From an uncultured Clostridia bacterium (GTDB taxonomy: Bacteria; Bacillota; Clostridia; Christensenellales; UBA1242): DNA of 64,000 nucleotides. This document shows, in pieces, positions 42,641-49,540 of the stretch (position 1 is the first letter of the stretch; each line of letters starts with the position of its first letter). The translations under genes were made by a program, and so were the position numbers. The notes below the pieces were generated by a model. The model worked only from the letters and a program-made list of their open reading frames with translations. It was not told the origin of the DNA and did not search any database. The stretch lies in contig CAKVGZ010000003.1 of NCBI GenBank assembly GCA_934747765.1, forward strand, positions 1 to 64,000, written 5' to 3'.

Positions 42641-43031
42641 CAACAAGGAACAAGAAACTAGATTAGAACTTAGTTATTATTTGCACGCTACTTGTAGACA
42701 CCTAGATTACAAATAATTGTTAAATGCACCTTGTAAGTAAAACAAGGTGCATAAAGAAAAAAAAGAAAATAGAAGTAATTACTTGCAAGCCTCTTGTTGA
42801 AAACAAGGGGCTTCTATACTTTGTCTATATGTTGTCTATACTCGTTAGAACTACAGATTTACTCGTTGCAACTCCATTGCAGTCACAAAATATATAGTTT
42901 TAATATACTCATCTACTAGTATATGCTACTACAATTGAACTACAGATTTAAATAAACAAAACATTTGTTCTATTAATTTGACTTTAAATTAAAAATATAG
43001 TATATTAAAAAAATAAAGGAGAAATGATAAA
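42641..43031. other. Structured non-coding region of element B
   Basis: Contains two strong hairpins, TGCACCTTGT / ACAAGGTGCA (about 42724-42750) and AAGCCTCTTGTT / AACAAGGGGCTT (about 42786-42812). Repeated TTGTCTATA and GAACTACAGATTTA motifs follow. Neither hairpin has a proper T tract. It may be an origin or a regulatory RNA region. Confidence 0.45.
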
Positions 43032-43412
43032 ATGACAAGAGATGAAGCAAGCAACAAACTAAAGGAAGTTTTAAAGCAAATAGATAAAAAAGATAAAGAG
43101 CAATTTAAAAAAGACCTACAAGCAATAAATAAAAAAGCTGACAAATTGGACTCTATTTTTAAAAATATTGCTGATTGGTTTGGTTTGTTTTTTTCAGTTA
43201 GAATTGATAATAAAATAATTAAGATTATTAACGATATAGCTGAAAATATTGAAAATCCTAAACTTGATAGTTCGATTAAAGAAGAGATAGAAAATCTCAT
43301 TTCCAAGTTTTTAGACAAAGGGACACCAGAAACTAAAAATTTAAATCTTTCAAATACCAATCAAGGAAAAAATTTATGGGAAGAGACAAAAAAGGTAAGA
43401 AAAGCCCTGTAA
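43032..43412 (+). CDS. Hypothetical coiled-coil protein
   Basis: This 126-aa Lys/Glu-rich helical protein (EVLKQIDKKDKEQFKKDLQ) has an amphipathic FKNIADWFGLFFSV segment. I do not recognise it. AAAGGAGAAATG is upstream. Its end overlaps the next gene by 37 bp. Confidence 0.6.
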   Translation: MTRDEASNKLKEVLKQIDKKDKEQFKKDLQAINKKADKLDSIFKNIADWFGLFFSVRIDNKIIKIINDIAENIENPKLDSSIKEEIENLISKFLDKGTPETKNLNLSNTNQGKNLWEETKKVRKAL

Positions 43413-43912
43413 TAAAAACTTTCAACAAAAAGACAATAATTGCATTTAAAGTTATAGCAGTTGTTTTAGCCCCAATAATTTACGAACTACTAGTTTTTGG
43501 AATAAGTAAACTAAGACTTGGCACAGCTTGGGAAGAAATGATGAAATTAAATTTAACCCCAAGTACTATGTGGCAATATTTAAATACAAACTTTTGGACA
43601 TACTTTTCATTAGTTTTATGTAGAATTATAATTTATACATTGCCCGCCATCTTATTTTTTCCTTTTACTTTTATCAAGAGAGACAAACGCAAAAGCATAT
43701 TCAAGACTTTTTTAAAATGCTTAAATTTACAATTCTTAGGATATTTAATCTATCAAGGTATAGCAGTCATACTTGCTCTTGATTATTTGATTGGGCTTGA
43801 GCCATTTTCAAACATAGCAATTTTTATGTCAATGTTTGGTTATATTGCAACAATATCAAGAAATAAGAATAACGATGTAGAATTTGGCAAAATCAACGAT
43901 AATGAATTTTAA
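43376..43912 (+). CDS. Hypothetical membrane protein, four TM segments
   Basis: This 178-aa protein has hydrophobic segments at about 23-45, 75-97, 115-137 and 145-160, with a basic N-terminus (MGRDKKGKKSP). I do not recognise it. AAGGA stands before the ATG within the preceding gene, so the pair is translationally coupled. A terminator overlaps the stop. Confidence 0.6.
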   Translation: MGRDKKGKKSPVIKTFNKKTIIAFKVIAVVLAPIIYELLVFGISKLRLGTAWEEMMKLNLTPSTMWQYLNTNFWTYFSLVLCRIIIYTLPAILFFPFTFIKRDKRKSIFKTFLKCLNLQFLGYLIYQGIAVILALDYLIGLEPFSNIAIFMSMFGYIATISRNKNNDVEFGKINDNEF

Positions 43913-43943
43913 ACATTGTAAATTCCTACAATGTTTATTTTTT
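43911..43943 (+). terminator. Terminator after the 43376 gene
   Basis: AAACATTGTA / TACAATGTTT with a 6-nt loop is followed by ATTTTTT. Confidence 0.8.
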
Positions 43944-43957
43944 AATTGTATGTTTTC

Positions 43958-43987
43958 TTGACTTTTTAAATAAGAAAGTGTTATTAT
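43958..43987 (+). promoter_or_regulatory. Promoter of the putative structured RNA
   Basis: TTGACT (43958-43963), an 18-nt spacer ending in TGT and TATTAT (43982-43987) predict a start near 43994, the first bases of a 14-bp stem. Confidence 0.65.
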
Positions 43988-43992
43988 AAAAT

Positions 43993-44151
43993 TGCGACAC
44001 AATTCTGAATATTTTTCCTACCGAATGGGAAGAACTTTTTTGCCATCAAAGCAAATGCTTCCACCTATTCGGTTAGGAATTGTGTCGCAACAATGGAAGG
44101 TTTGTTTTTGATAGGACTGTGCCTTCCGTTTGGGAGGCACTTTTATTTTTA
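43993..44151 (+). ncRNA. Putative structured ncRNA or cis-leader of element B
   Basis: TTGCGACACAATTC (43992-44005) pairs perfectly with GAATTGTGTCGCAA (44077-44090). CCTA-CCGAAT (44017-44026) pairs with ATTCGGTTAGG (44067-44077), and GGGAAG pairs with CTTCC further inside, forming one long nested hairpin. A second hairpin, GTGCCTTCC / GGGAGGCAC followed by TTTTATTTTT (about 44119-44151), is a terminator. No reading frame fits. It could be a free RNA or an attenuator for the gene at 44182. Confidence 0.65.
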
Positions 44152-44181
44152 TGAAATGCCTTCACTAAAAGGCGGTGATAA

Positions 44182-44547
44182 ATGAAAAAATGTCCAAAGT
44201 GTGAATTAAACTGGATACAAGATAATGAAGATATATGTTATCTATGCGAGCCACAAATTCCACAGCACAAAGAAAAAGCAATCACTTTCTATGATTTAGG
44301 CTTAAAAGTTGGAGATTACATAATTTTTACGAAAGATGAAAAGTATAAAGCCAAAATTATAAGTGATAAAACAATCTTATTTGAAAACGAAGAATACCGC
44401 ATAACCCCACTCGGTCAACTTTTACTTAAAAGAATTGGAAACCCCAAGTATATGCAACTGACAAGTGGTTTTGGTGTTTTTAAGTTTGATAACCAAGACA
44501 AAAATCTTGTTTACAGATATTTACGACTAAATAACAAAGACACCTAA
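44182..44547 (+). CDS. Zinc-ribbon hypothetical protein
   Basis: This 121-aa protein begins with a CxxC...CxxC zinc ribbon (MKKCPKCELNW ... ICYLCEP). A beta-rich domain follows (YIIFTKDEKYKAKIISDKTI) that resembles a small SH3-like fold. The function is unknown. AAGGCGGTGATAA precedes the ATG and can be sequestered in a GCCTT/AAGGC hairpin. It lies just downstream of the structured RNA. Confidence 0.6.
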   Translation: MKKCPKCELNWIQDNEDICYLCEPQIPQHKEKAITFYDLGLKVGDYIIFTKDEKYKAKIISDKTILFENEEYRITPLGQLLLKRIGNPKYMQLTSGFGVFKFDNQDKNLVYRYLRLNNKDT

Positions 44548-44733
44548 TGCCCCTATTGTTTGAACTCGTTGCAAACACTTTGCAAACGAACAAACAAATC
44601 AATTAATAAAATATACCAATGAATAGAAAAGTCATTGCTAAATAAAGATTTTTGAAATATAAAAAGTTTAGGTTATAAGGCTTTACAGCAAAAATTTGCT
44701 TTTTTATAATAAACAAAAAAGGAGAATAAAATT

Positions 44734-44949
44734 ATGAAATGGTTAAAATGGTTAAATCTTGCTCAAACAATTTTACTTGCTATTGTAGGTATTTTACTTG
44801 CAAACTTTCAAACTATCACACAAGCAGGAATGATAGTTTTTGAAATCTTTGTCATAATCTCTCTTGCAATATCAATAATAATGTTTGTTATTCAAGTAAA
44901 GAAAAGCAAGAAACAAAAGAAAGAAGAAATAGCAAACCAAGATAAATAA
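44734..44949 (+). CDS. Small membrane protein, two TM segments
   Basis: This 71-aa protein has hydrophobic helices at about 8-26 and 32-54 and a Lys-rich tail (KKSKKQKKEE). AAAGGAG precedes the ATG. It is unrecognised and could be a small toxin-like or holin-like membrane protein, but there is no direct evidence. Confidence 0.55.
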   Translation: MKWLKWLNLAQTILLAIVGILLANFQTITQAGMIVFEIFVIISLAISIIMFVIQVKKSKKQKKEEIANQDK

Positions 44950-45056
44950 AGTTATGATTTTTTAGGTCGCTGCACTTTACTTTGTAAAATGCTTATATTA
45001 CAATAATGCTATGAAACAAGCAATTTCACAAATGATAGCTATTCAAGATTTTAGTC

Positions 45057-45087
45057 AAAAAGGCATTCTCTTAAGGAATGTCTTTTT
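45057..45087 (+). terminator. Terminator upstream of xis leader
   Basis: AAAAGGCATTC / GGAATGTCTTTTTT with a 6-nt loop. Confidence 0.7.
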
Positions 45088-45145
45088 TAGTTCTCAAAAA
45101 AAATTAAAAAATCTTTATCAAAATGATTGCTTTTTGTTAAAAGTG

Positions 45146-45154
45146 TGCTATAAT
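45146..45154 (+). promoter_or_regulatory. Extended -10 of the xis-int operon (element B)
   Basis: TGCTATAAT lies about 195 nt upstream of the xis ATG, giving a long leader. Confidence 0.6.
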
Positions 45155-45221
45155 GTTCCCAACATTAGCAAAGCCAACAGGCAGCTTCAGTTTTTTATAA
45201 ATAGCATCAGCTCAGTCAACA

Positions 45222-45287
45222 GACAGCTAAAGCAAGTATTTAATATTTTTATAGTAATTAAATCGAAAGCTTTTAGCTGTCTTTTTC
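45222..45287 (+). terminator. Attenuator-like hairpin in the xis leader
   Basis: GACAGCTAAAGC (45222-45233) pairs, with one bulge, with GCTTTTAGCTGTC (45269-45281), followed by TTTTTCTTT. It lies between the promoter and xis, so it could control read-through into xis-int. Confidence 0.55.
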
Positions 45288-45349
45288 TTTCGTGCGTGAG
45301 TGCAACCAAAAAGAAGCCCAAATTAAATTTAAAAGGAGGGTTTCTTTTT

Positions 45350-45616
45350 ATGCGTTCATTTACAGATTTAACCATAAAGAAACAAAACGAAACACAAAAT
45401 TGCGATACTCCAAAGATAAATGAAAACTCTGCAAGATATAGAACAATCAATGCCACGATAAAAGAATTAAAGGAGATAGACCCAAACACTTGCCTATCTA
45501 CCTATTTTATTCGCTGTCTTTGTAGTTCTAAAAAAGTCATTTCTCTAACTGCTGGAAACAAAGTTTTAGTCAACTTTGATGACCTTCTAAATTACTTACA
45601 AAAAGGAGAAAGATAA
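45350..45616 (+). CDS. Excisionase-like DNA-binding protein (element B)
   Basis: This 88-aa protein has an N-terminal tail of about 30 residues and then INATIKELKEIDPNTCLSTY ... VLVNFDDLLNYLQ, homologous to the element A excisionase. AAAGGAGGG precedes ATG 45350. A longer in-frame start at 45011 would span the promoter and terminators and is rejected. It lies 1 nt before the integrase. Confidence 0.75.
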   Translation: MRSFTDLTIKKQNETQNCDTPKINENSARYRTINATIKELKEIDPNTCLSTYFIRCLCSSKKVISLTAGNKVLVNFDDLLNYLQKGER

Positions 45617-45617
45617 A

Positions 45618-47030
45618 ATGGCAAGCATACCTAAAAAACCAAGAATAAAAAAAGATGGAACAGAAGTTTACGACATTCAAGTGTTTGTTAATGATTCAAA
45701 ACAAAAGATATTTTACAAAACATATACTCGTGAAAAAGGTATAACCGAAAATGAAAACAAACGCAGATTAAATGCTTTTGCTAGCAACTTTGAGAACGAA
45801 GTAAGAAATAAAATTGCAGAACAAAAACAAGCATTTCTTCGCAATAAGCAAGAAATTACTTTTAAAGAATTCTCTTTAAAATGGTTAAGAAGAAGCGAAC
45901 AAAAGGACTCAAAAACATCAGTTGTAAGAAACACAAAAATTGTGGAAGATTTAAATGTTTTAATAGGCAACCTTAAAATGAAAGAAATTCAGCCACTCGA
46001 TATTCAAGAAATTCTAGACTATTTAAACAGCAAGAAAATCATAAAAGAAACAGCAGTTTTGAAGAAATCACTTGATGAGATAATAAAACACACAAATGTT
46101 GACAAACTTTGCAGAGAAAATGATATTAGCACTTATACAGTTTTTTATGCTAAAAAAGGTAAGACAATTCAATGGATAAATGCAATTAAGATTTGCAATG
46201 CTTTAAAACTCAATGCAAACGAATACTTTACAAAGAAAGTAGAAGAACGACCATATTCCAAAGGTAGTAAACTTGTTTATCGCAAAGTTTTAAACGCAAT
46301 TTTCAACTTTGCAATAGAAACTGATTTGATAGATAAAAACCCTTGTAAGTTTGTTTTAAAACCAAACAATCTAAGCGGTGAAATAAAAGAGAAAGACATC
46401 TTATCACTTGAAGAAACAAAACAATTACAAAACACTTTAAAATCAATGAATAATGTTGAAGATTTAAAAAAGAAAACAGTGGTGGCAATGTTTTTAGCAC
46501 TAGGTCTAAGACAAGGTGAACTTGTTGGGCTTCAATGGAAAGATATAAATTGGGATACGAAAAAGATTACAATCAACAGAAGTTCAACCTATACTGGCTC
46601 AAAATATGGCATAGTCACCAAAACACCTAAAACAAAAACATCTATAAGAACACTCCCTATTCCACAAAGTTTAATGGAAATCATACTTGAATACAAAAAT
46701 TGGTATGACAACGAACACAATAGGCTTTATGAAATATGGGATAATGAAAATGAATGGATTTTTGTAAAAATAACAGGGCAACAATTATTCCCACGAACAA
46801 CAACCCAATGGCTTGACTATGTTTTAAATAAAGGTGGTATTAGACATATTGGTTGTCATTCATTAAGACATACCTTTATTACAACATTACTAAGAGAAAA
46901 AGTACCAGTTAAAGTTGTGGCAAAATTTGCTGGACACGCAAACCCAAATGTGACTTTATCAACTTATGCCCATTTCTTAGACGAAGATAATGATGAAGCT
47001 TCACAGGTTATGGACAAGTTTTTGAAATAA
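45618..47030 (+). CDS. Tyrosine integrase of element B with embedded HTH
   Basis: This 470-aa protein has the same architecture as the element A integrase but is clearly diverged. It has an arm-binding domain, a core-binding domain, an embedded HTH-like insert (about 150-205: NVDKLCRENDISTYTVFYAK ... AIKICNALKLNANEY) and a catalytic domain. The catalytic domain has GLRQGEL (Arg), CHSLRHTF, GHANPN and a Tyr in TLSTYAHF. All catalytic residues are intact. AAAGGAG lies in the end of xis. Confidence 0.92.
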   Translation: MASIPKKPRIKKDGTEVYDIQVFVNDSKQKIFYKTYTREKGITENENKRRLNAFASNFENEVRNKIAEQKQAFLRNKQEITFKEFSLKWLRRSEQKDSKTSVVRNTKIVEDLNVLIGNLKMKEIQPLDIQEILDYLNSKKIIKETAVLKKSLDEIIKHTNVDKLCRENDISTYTVFYAKKGKTIQWINAIKICNALKLNANEYFTKKVEERPYSKGSKLVYRKVLNAIFNFAIETDLIDKNPCKFVLKPNNLSGEIKEKDILSLEETKQLQNTLKSMNNVEDLKKKTVVAMFLALGLRQGELVGLQWKDINWDTKKITINRSSTYTGSKYGIVTKTPKTKTSIRTLPIPQSLMEIILEYKNWYDNEHNRLYEIWDNENEWIFVKITGQQLFPRTTTQWLDYVLNKGGIRHIGCHSLRHTFITTLLREKVPVKVVAKFAGHANPNVTLSTYAHFLDEDNDEASQVMDKFLK

Positions 47031-47111
47031 TCATACTAAAACCATACTGAATAGATATGTTGTCTTTTAATGTTAAGTTTAGAAAAAGGAGTAAAATATG
47101 ATTTACTATAG

Positions 47112-47136
47112 AAAAAGACCACCTTAAATGGTGGTC
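47112..47136 (-). terminator. Terminator of the element-borne tRNA-Arg
   Basis: The stem GACCACC / GGTGGTC is followed on the minus strand by TTTTT, 4 nt past the tRNA CCA end. Confidence 0.85.
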
Positions 47137-47140
47137 AGTT

Positions 47141-47215
47141 TGGTGTTCCCGGCGGTAATCGAAACCACATCTAGAGCTTAGGAGGCTCTTGTTCTATCCG
47201 TTGAACTACGAGAAC
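47141..47215 (-). tRNA. Intact tRNA-Arg(CCT) carried by element B
   Basis: The minus strand forms a full cloverleaf: acceptor GTTCTCG/CGGGAAC, D-stem GTTC/GAAC, anticodon stem AGAGC/GCTCT, loop CTCCTAA (anticodon CCT), T-stem GTGGT/ACCGC and encoded CCA. It has the same anticodon as the host gene split by the insertion and lies about 130 bp inside the right att core. It also contains a CTCCTAAG core. Confidence 0.93.
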
Positions 47216-47250
47216 ATAATAAATTTTAGGATTTCACACTATATTTAGGA

Positions 47251-47276
47251 CAAAACTATTGATAAAATTATTGATG
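47251..47276 (+). repeat. Direct repeat near the right end of element B
   Basis: AACTATTGATAAAATTATTGATG, partner of 42091-42115, 70 bp from the right core. Confidence 0.6.
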
Positions 47277-47346
47277 CTTTCAAAAATTCAATCATAAACC
47301 CACGAAAACCCCGTAATTAAAGGATATAAATTCCCTATTACATACT

Positions 47347-47386
47347 CTTAGGAGGCGATTGCTCTATCCAGCTGAGCTACGGCTGC
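47347..47386 (-). pseudogene. 5' half of the split tRNA-Arg(CCT) and right attachment site
   Basis: The minus strand has GCAGCCG, D-arm TAGCTCAGCTGGATAGAGC, AATCGC and the core CTCCTAAG, then runs into AGTATGTAATAGG, which is not tRNA. A tRNA promoter remains upstream (TGATATAAT on the minus strand near 47412-47420), so a truncated transcript may still be made. Confidence 0.9.
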
Positions 47387-47569
47387 GCATTTGTGGATTT
47401 CAACAAGGCAATTATATCACGAAAGTTATTGTTTTTCAAATACTTTTTATCATTACTAACAATATTTCAAAAATACTTTTTACTAACATAATTTACAAAA
47501 AATTTTTCACCGAAAAGTTAAAGAAAGGCATTGTGTTTTTTTTATATTTATCTTCGAAAGAGGAGATAT
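47387..47569. other. Host spacer right of the element
   Basis: Holds the orphan tRNA-Arg promoter on the minus strand. Otherwise I see nothing in this AT-rich DNA. Confidence 0.4.
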
Positions 47570-47734
47570 ATGTGGAGAAAGAGAGTGTTTGCAAGGTTCA
47601 AATCTAAGTTGAAGAGAAGAGGGCTTTGCGAATTGACTGGCTTGCAGCTTTTTGTTGAGATGCGAGATTTTAAGCAAAAAAGCTGTGATAATACAAAGAA
47701 AAATTTGTTTGGGAGATGGAGGAAGGGAAGTTGA
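47570..47734 (+). CDS. Possible small basic protein
   Basis: This 54-aa frame (MWRKRVFARFKSKLKRRGL) has AGAGGAG at good spacing. It is strongly basic and unusually G-rich on the coding strand. No family is recognised. It may be a real small protein or a chance frame, and a 12-bp-arm terminator follows 60 bp later. Confidence 0.3.
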   Translation: MWRKRVFARFKSKLKRRGLCELTGLQLFVEMRDFKQKSCDNTKKNLFGRWRKGS

Positions 47735-47795
47735 ATTTGATAATTTGAAGAAGTGAGATAAATTTGCGTGAGGGAACACAAGAAATTGAGGAACA

Positions 47796-47830
47796 AAAAA
47801 ATATATTAATCCGAAGACTAATATATTTTT
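47796..47830. terminator. Two-way terminator
   Basis: AAAAATATATTA / TAATATATTTTT perfect 12-bp arms with an 11-nt loop, between the possible small gene and the convergent gene at 47887. Confidence 0.7.
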
Positions 47831-47886
47831 GAATTAAATATAATAAATAATCCCGAAAGTCAGCTTGTTTGAAATGCCACAAAACA

Positions 47887-48447
47887 TTATTGACTTTGCT
47901 CTTCTTCTTTAGGTTTTTTGCCTGGACGTGGAGGAGTTTTTGCTTTTTTTGGAAGCAATTCTGCGTTAGGCTTTTGAACAGGGCGACGTGGTGGATTTTT
48001 TGGTTGTGATGGGGCAGGTTGTGAAATTGTTTGTTCTTGGACTTGAGCATTGGAAGATTGGTCGTCTTGCTGGGTTTCTTGGGCTTGGTGTTCAACCTCC
48101 GAAGTAATTTCTTCTTTATATTTTTCAACTATTTTTTGAGCGATTGCGTTTTTGGATTTTTCATATTTTTTAACAAAAGTTTGCTTGTCTAATTTTTCTA
48201 TATTTTTGCCTAAAAGATAATTTTTAATGCCCGAAGCCAGTTTTGCAATTCCAAATCCCAATGTTATTCCTGCACCTGCACAAATTGTGCCTGTCATTGC
48301 ATATTCAACTATTCCAATTGTGTAAGGCAACCAAAGAGGAAGTGTTGCTGCAACAAGCCCTCCTGCGATTAGAATCAGAACTCCGCCCAGGAGTGAATTA
48401 AATTTTCCTTTTGCTTTAAGTTCTTTTGAAACTTTTTGTTCGTCCAT
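47887..48447 (-). CDS. Membrane protein with Pro/Gln-rich tail
   Basis: This 186-aa protein has two hydrophobic segments (about 17-38 and 50-72) and a charged helical linker. Its low-complexity tail is rich in P, Q, K and E (QPAPSQPKNPPRRPVQKP). The tail is probably cytoplasmic and disordered. GGAGGTATTTTC precedes the ATG. No family is recognised. Confidence 0.6.
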   Translation of the reverse strand: MDEQKVSKELKAKGKFNSLLGGVLILIAGGLVAATLPLWLPYTIGIVEYAMTGTICAGAGITLGFGIAKLASGIKNYLLGKNIEKLDKQTFVKKYEKSKNAIAQKIVEKYKEEITSEVEHQAQETQQDDQSSNAQVQEQTISQPAPSQPKNPPRRPVQKPNAELLPKKAKTPPRPGKKPKEEEQSQ

Positions 48448-48508
48448 GAAAATACCTCCATTTTGCAGTTATTATATCATTTTAAAGATGATTTGTAAAT
48501 AGAAAAAC

Positions 48509-48533
48509 AAAAAAACTGCAAAATTGCAGTTTT
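48509..48533 (-). terminator. Terminator of the 48532 gene
   Basis: AAAACTGCA / TGCAGTTTT with a 4-nt loop, followed on the minus strand by TTTTTTTG. It overlaps the stop codon. Confidence 0.8.
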
Positions 48534-48840
48534 AAGCTATTCCAAAAATTGAAACGAATTGAGATGGGAACACACTCGAGAAAATGTAGAACGCAAGCAA
48601 AATTAAAAATAGCACAAGCATGATGATTTTTATTATGCTTTTTCCAATCAAATTCACAACAACAAGTGCTCCAACAATGGTTAATGCACCATAGTTAGTT
48701 ATGTATTTTACAAGTCCTGGCGCTTTTGCAATGACCGAGTCCATAAAATGCAAGTGCGTGTTAAGAGAAATTAAGAAGAGGCCAATCAAAAGCAAAAATC
48801 CTGCAACTGCAACAATCCAATTTAAAACTTTTTTTAACAT
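48532..48840 (-). CDS. Small membrane protein, three TM segments
   Basis: This 102-aa hydrophobic protein has helices at about 7-27, 46-66 and 68-95. It is unrecognised. AAAGGAGGAAAT precedes the ATG, and it has its own terminator. Confidence 0.6.
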   Translation of the reverse strand: MLKKVLNWIVAVAGFLLLIGLFLISLNTHLHFMDSVIAKAPGLVKYITNYGALTIVGALVVVNLIGKSIIKIIMLVLFLILLAFYIFSSVFPSQFVSIFGIA

Positions 48841-48906
48841 ATTTCCTCCTTTGATAGAAATATTTTATCATATAAATTAATATAATGCAATAATTAATTT
48901 TAAATA

Positions 48907-48915
48907 TGCTATAAT
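48907..48915 (+). promoter_or_regulatory. Extended -10 for leaderless engB mRNA
   Basis: TGCTATAAT ends 6 nt (GAGAAC) before ATG 48922. No Shine-Dalgarno site fits. Confidence 0.75.
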
Positions 48916-48921
48916 GAGAAC

Positions 48922-49515
48922 ATGGAAATTACAAATTCAGAATTTTTGACAAGTGTTGCAAAAAAAGAATCAATTTTGGACCTTGGTGCAAAAGAATTTG
49001 CTTTTGTTGGAAGAAGTAATTGTGGGAAAAGTTCGCTCATTAATTTTTTGACCAACAAAAAAAATCTTGCAAAAACATCTTCAACTCCTGGTCACACAAA
49101 ACTTATCAATTATTTTTGGGTTAATAAAAACAAAGATAGCAAATTTGTTCTTGTTGATTTGCCCGGCTATGGCTTTTCTAAAGCGGGGAAGAGAACAAAT
49201 GAATCTTGGTCGGAACTTATTGAAAGTTATCTGCTAGGTTCAAAAAATTTGAGCAGAGTTTTTGTTCTTGTGGATATCAGACACGAGCCGAGCACATTGG
49301 ACAAACTTATGGTTGAATTTTTGTATTACAATCAAATTCCATTCACTGTTTTGGCAACAAAAGCTGATAAAATTCCTAAAAGCAAAATTCCGCAATATGT
49401 TAGGGTGGTGGCAAGTGGCTTAAAAATTGCAGTGGGGAATGTTCTGTTCACCAGCAGTTTGGATAAGACTGGGCGTGAAAAAATTTTGGAAAGAATTGAA
49501 GAGGACTTAAAATAA
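48922..49515 (+). CDS. engB: Ribosome biogenesis GTPase EngB/YsxC
   Basis: This 197-aa protein has G1 GRSNCGKSSL, the G2 Thr in TSSTPGHT, G3 DLPGYGFSKAG, G4 TKAD and a C-terminal SSLDKTG. It acts in 50S subunit assembly. The promoter sits immediately before the ATG, giving a leaderless mRNA. A two-way terminator follows. Confidence 0.95.
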   Translation: MEITNSEFLTSVAKKESILDLGAKEFAFVGRSNCGKSSLINFLTNKKNLAKTSSTPGHTKLINYFWVNKNKDSKFVLVDLPGYGFSKAGKRTNESWSELIESYLLGSKNLSRVFVLVDIRHEPSTLDKLMVEFLYYNQIPFTVLATKADKIPKSKIPQYVRVVASGLKIAVGNVLFTSSLDKTGREKILERIEEDLK

Positions 49516-49540
49516 AAAGCACGTGAGGTGCTTTTTATTT
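49514..49540. terminator. Two-way terminator engB / 49535 gene
   Basis: AAAAAGCAC / GTGCTTTTT with a 5-nt loop at the convergent gene ends, nearly the same sequence as the yebC terminator. Confidence 0.85.

Noticed and set aside
45011..45349. N-terminal 113 residues of a longer element B excisionase
   Set aside because: The stretch covers a terminator, an extended -10 and a leader hairpin; AAAGGAGGG supports the ATG at 45350.
47507..48128. Overlapping frames at 47507-47779, 47548-47796 and 47670-48128 on the minus strand
   Set aside because: They lack ribosome sites and lie opposite or across the better-supported gene at 47887-48447 and a terminator.
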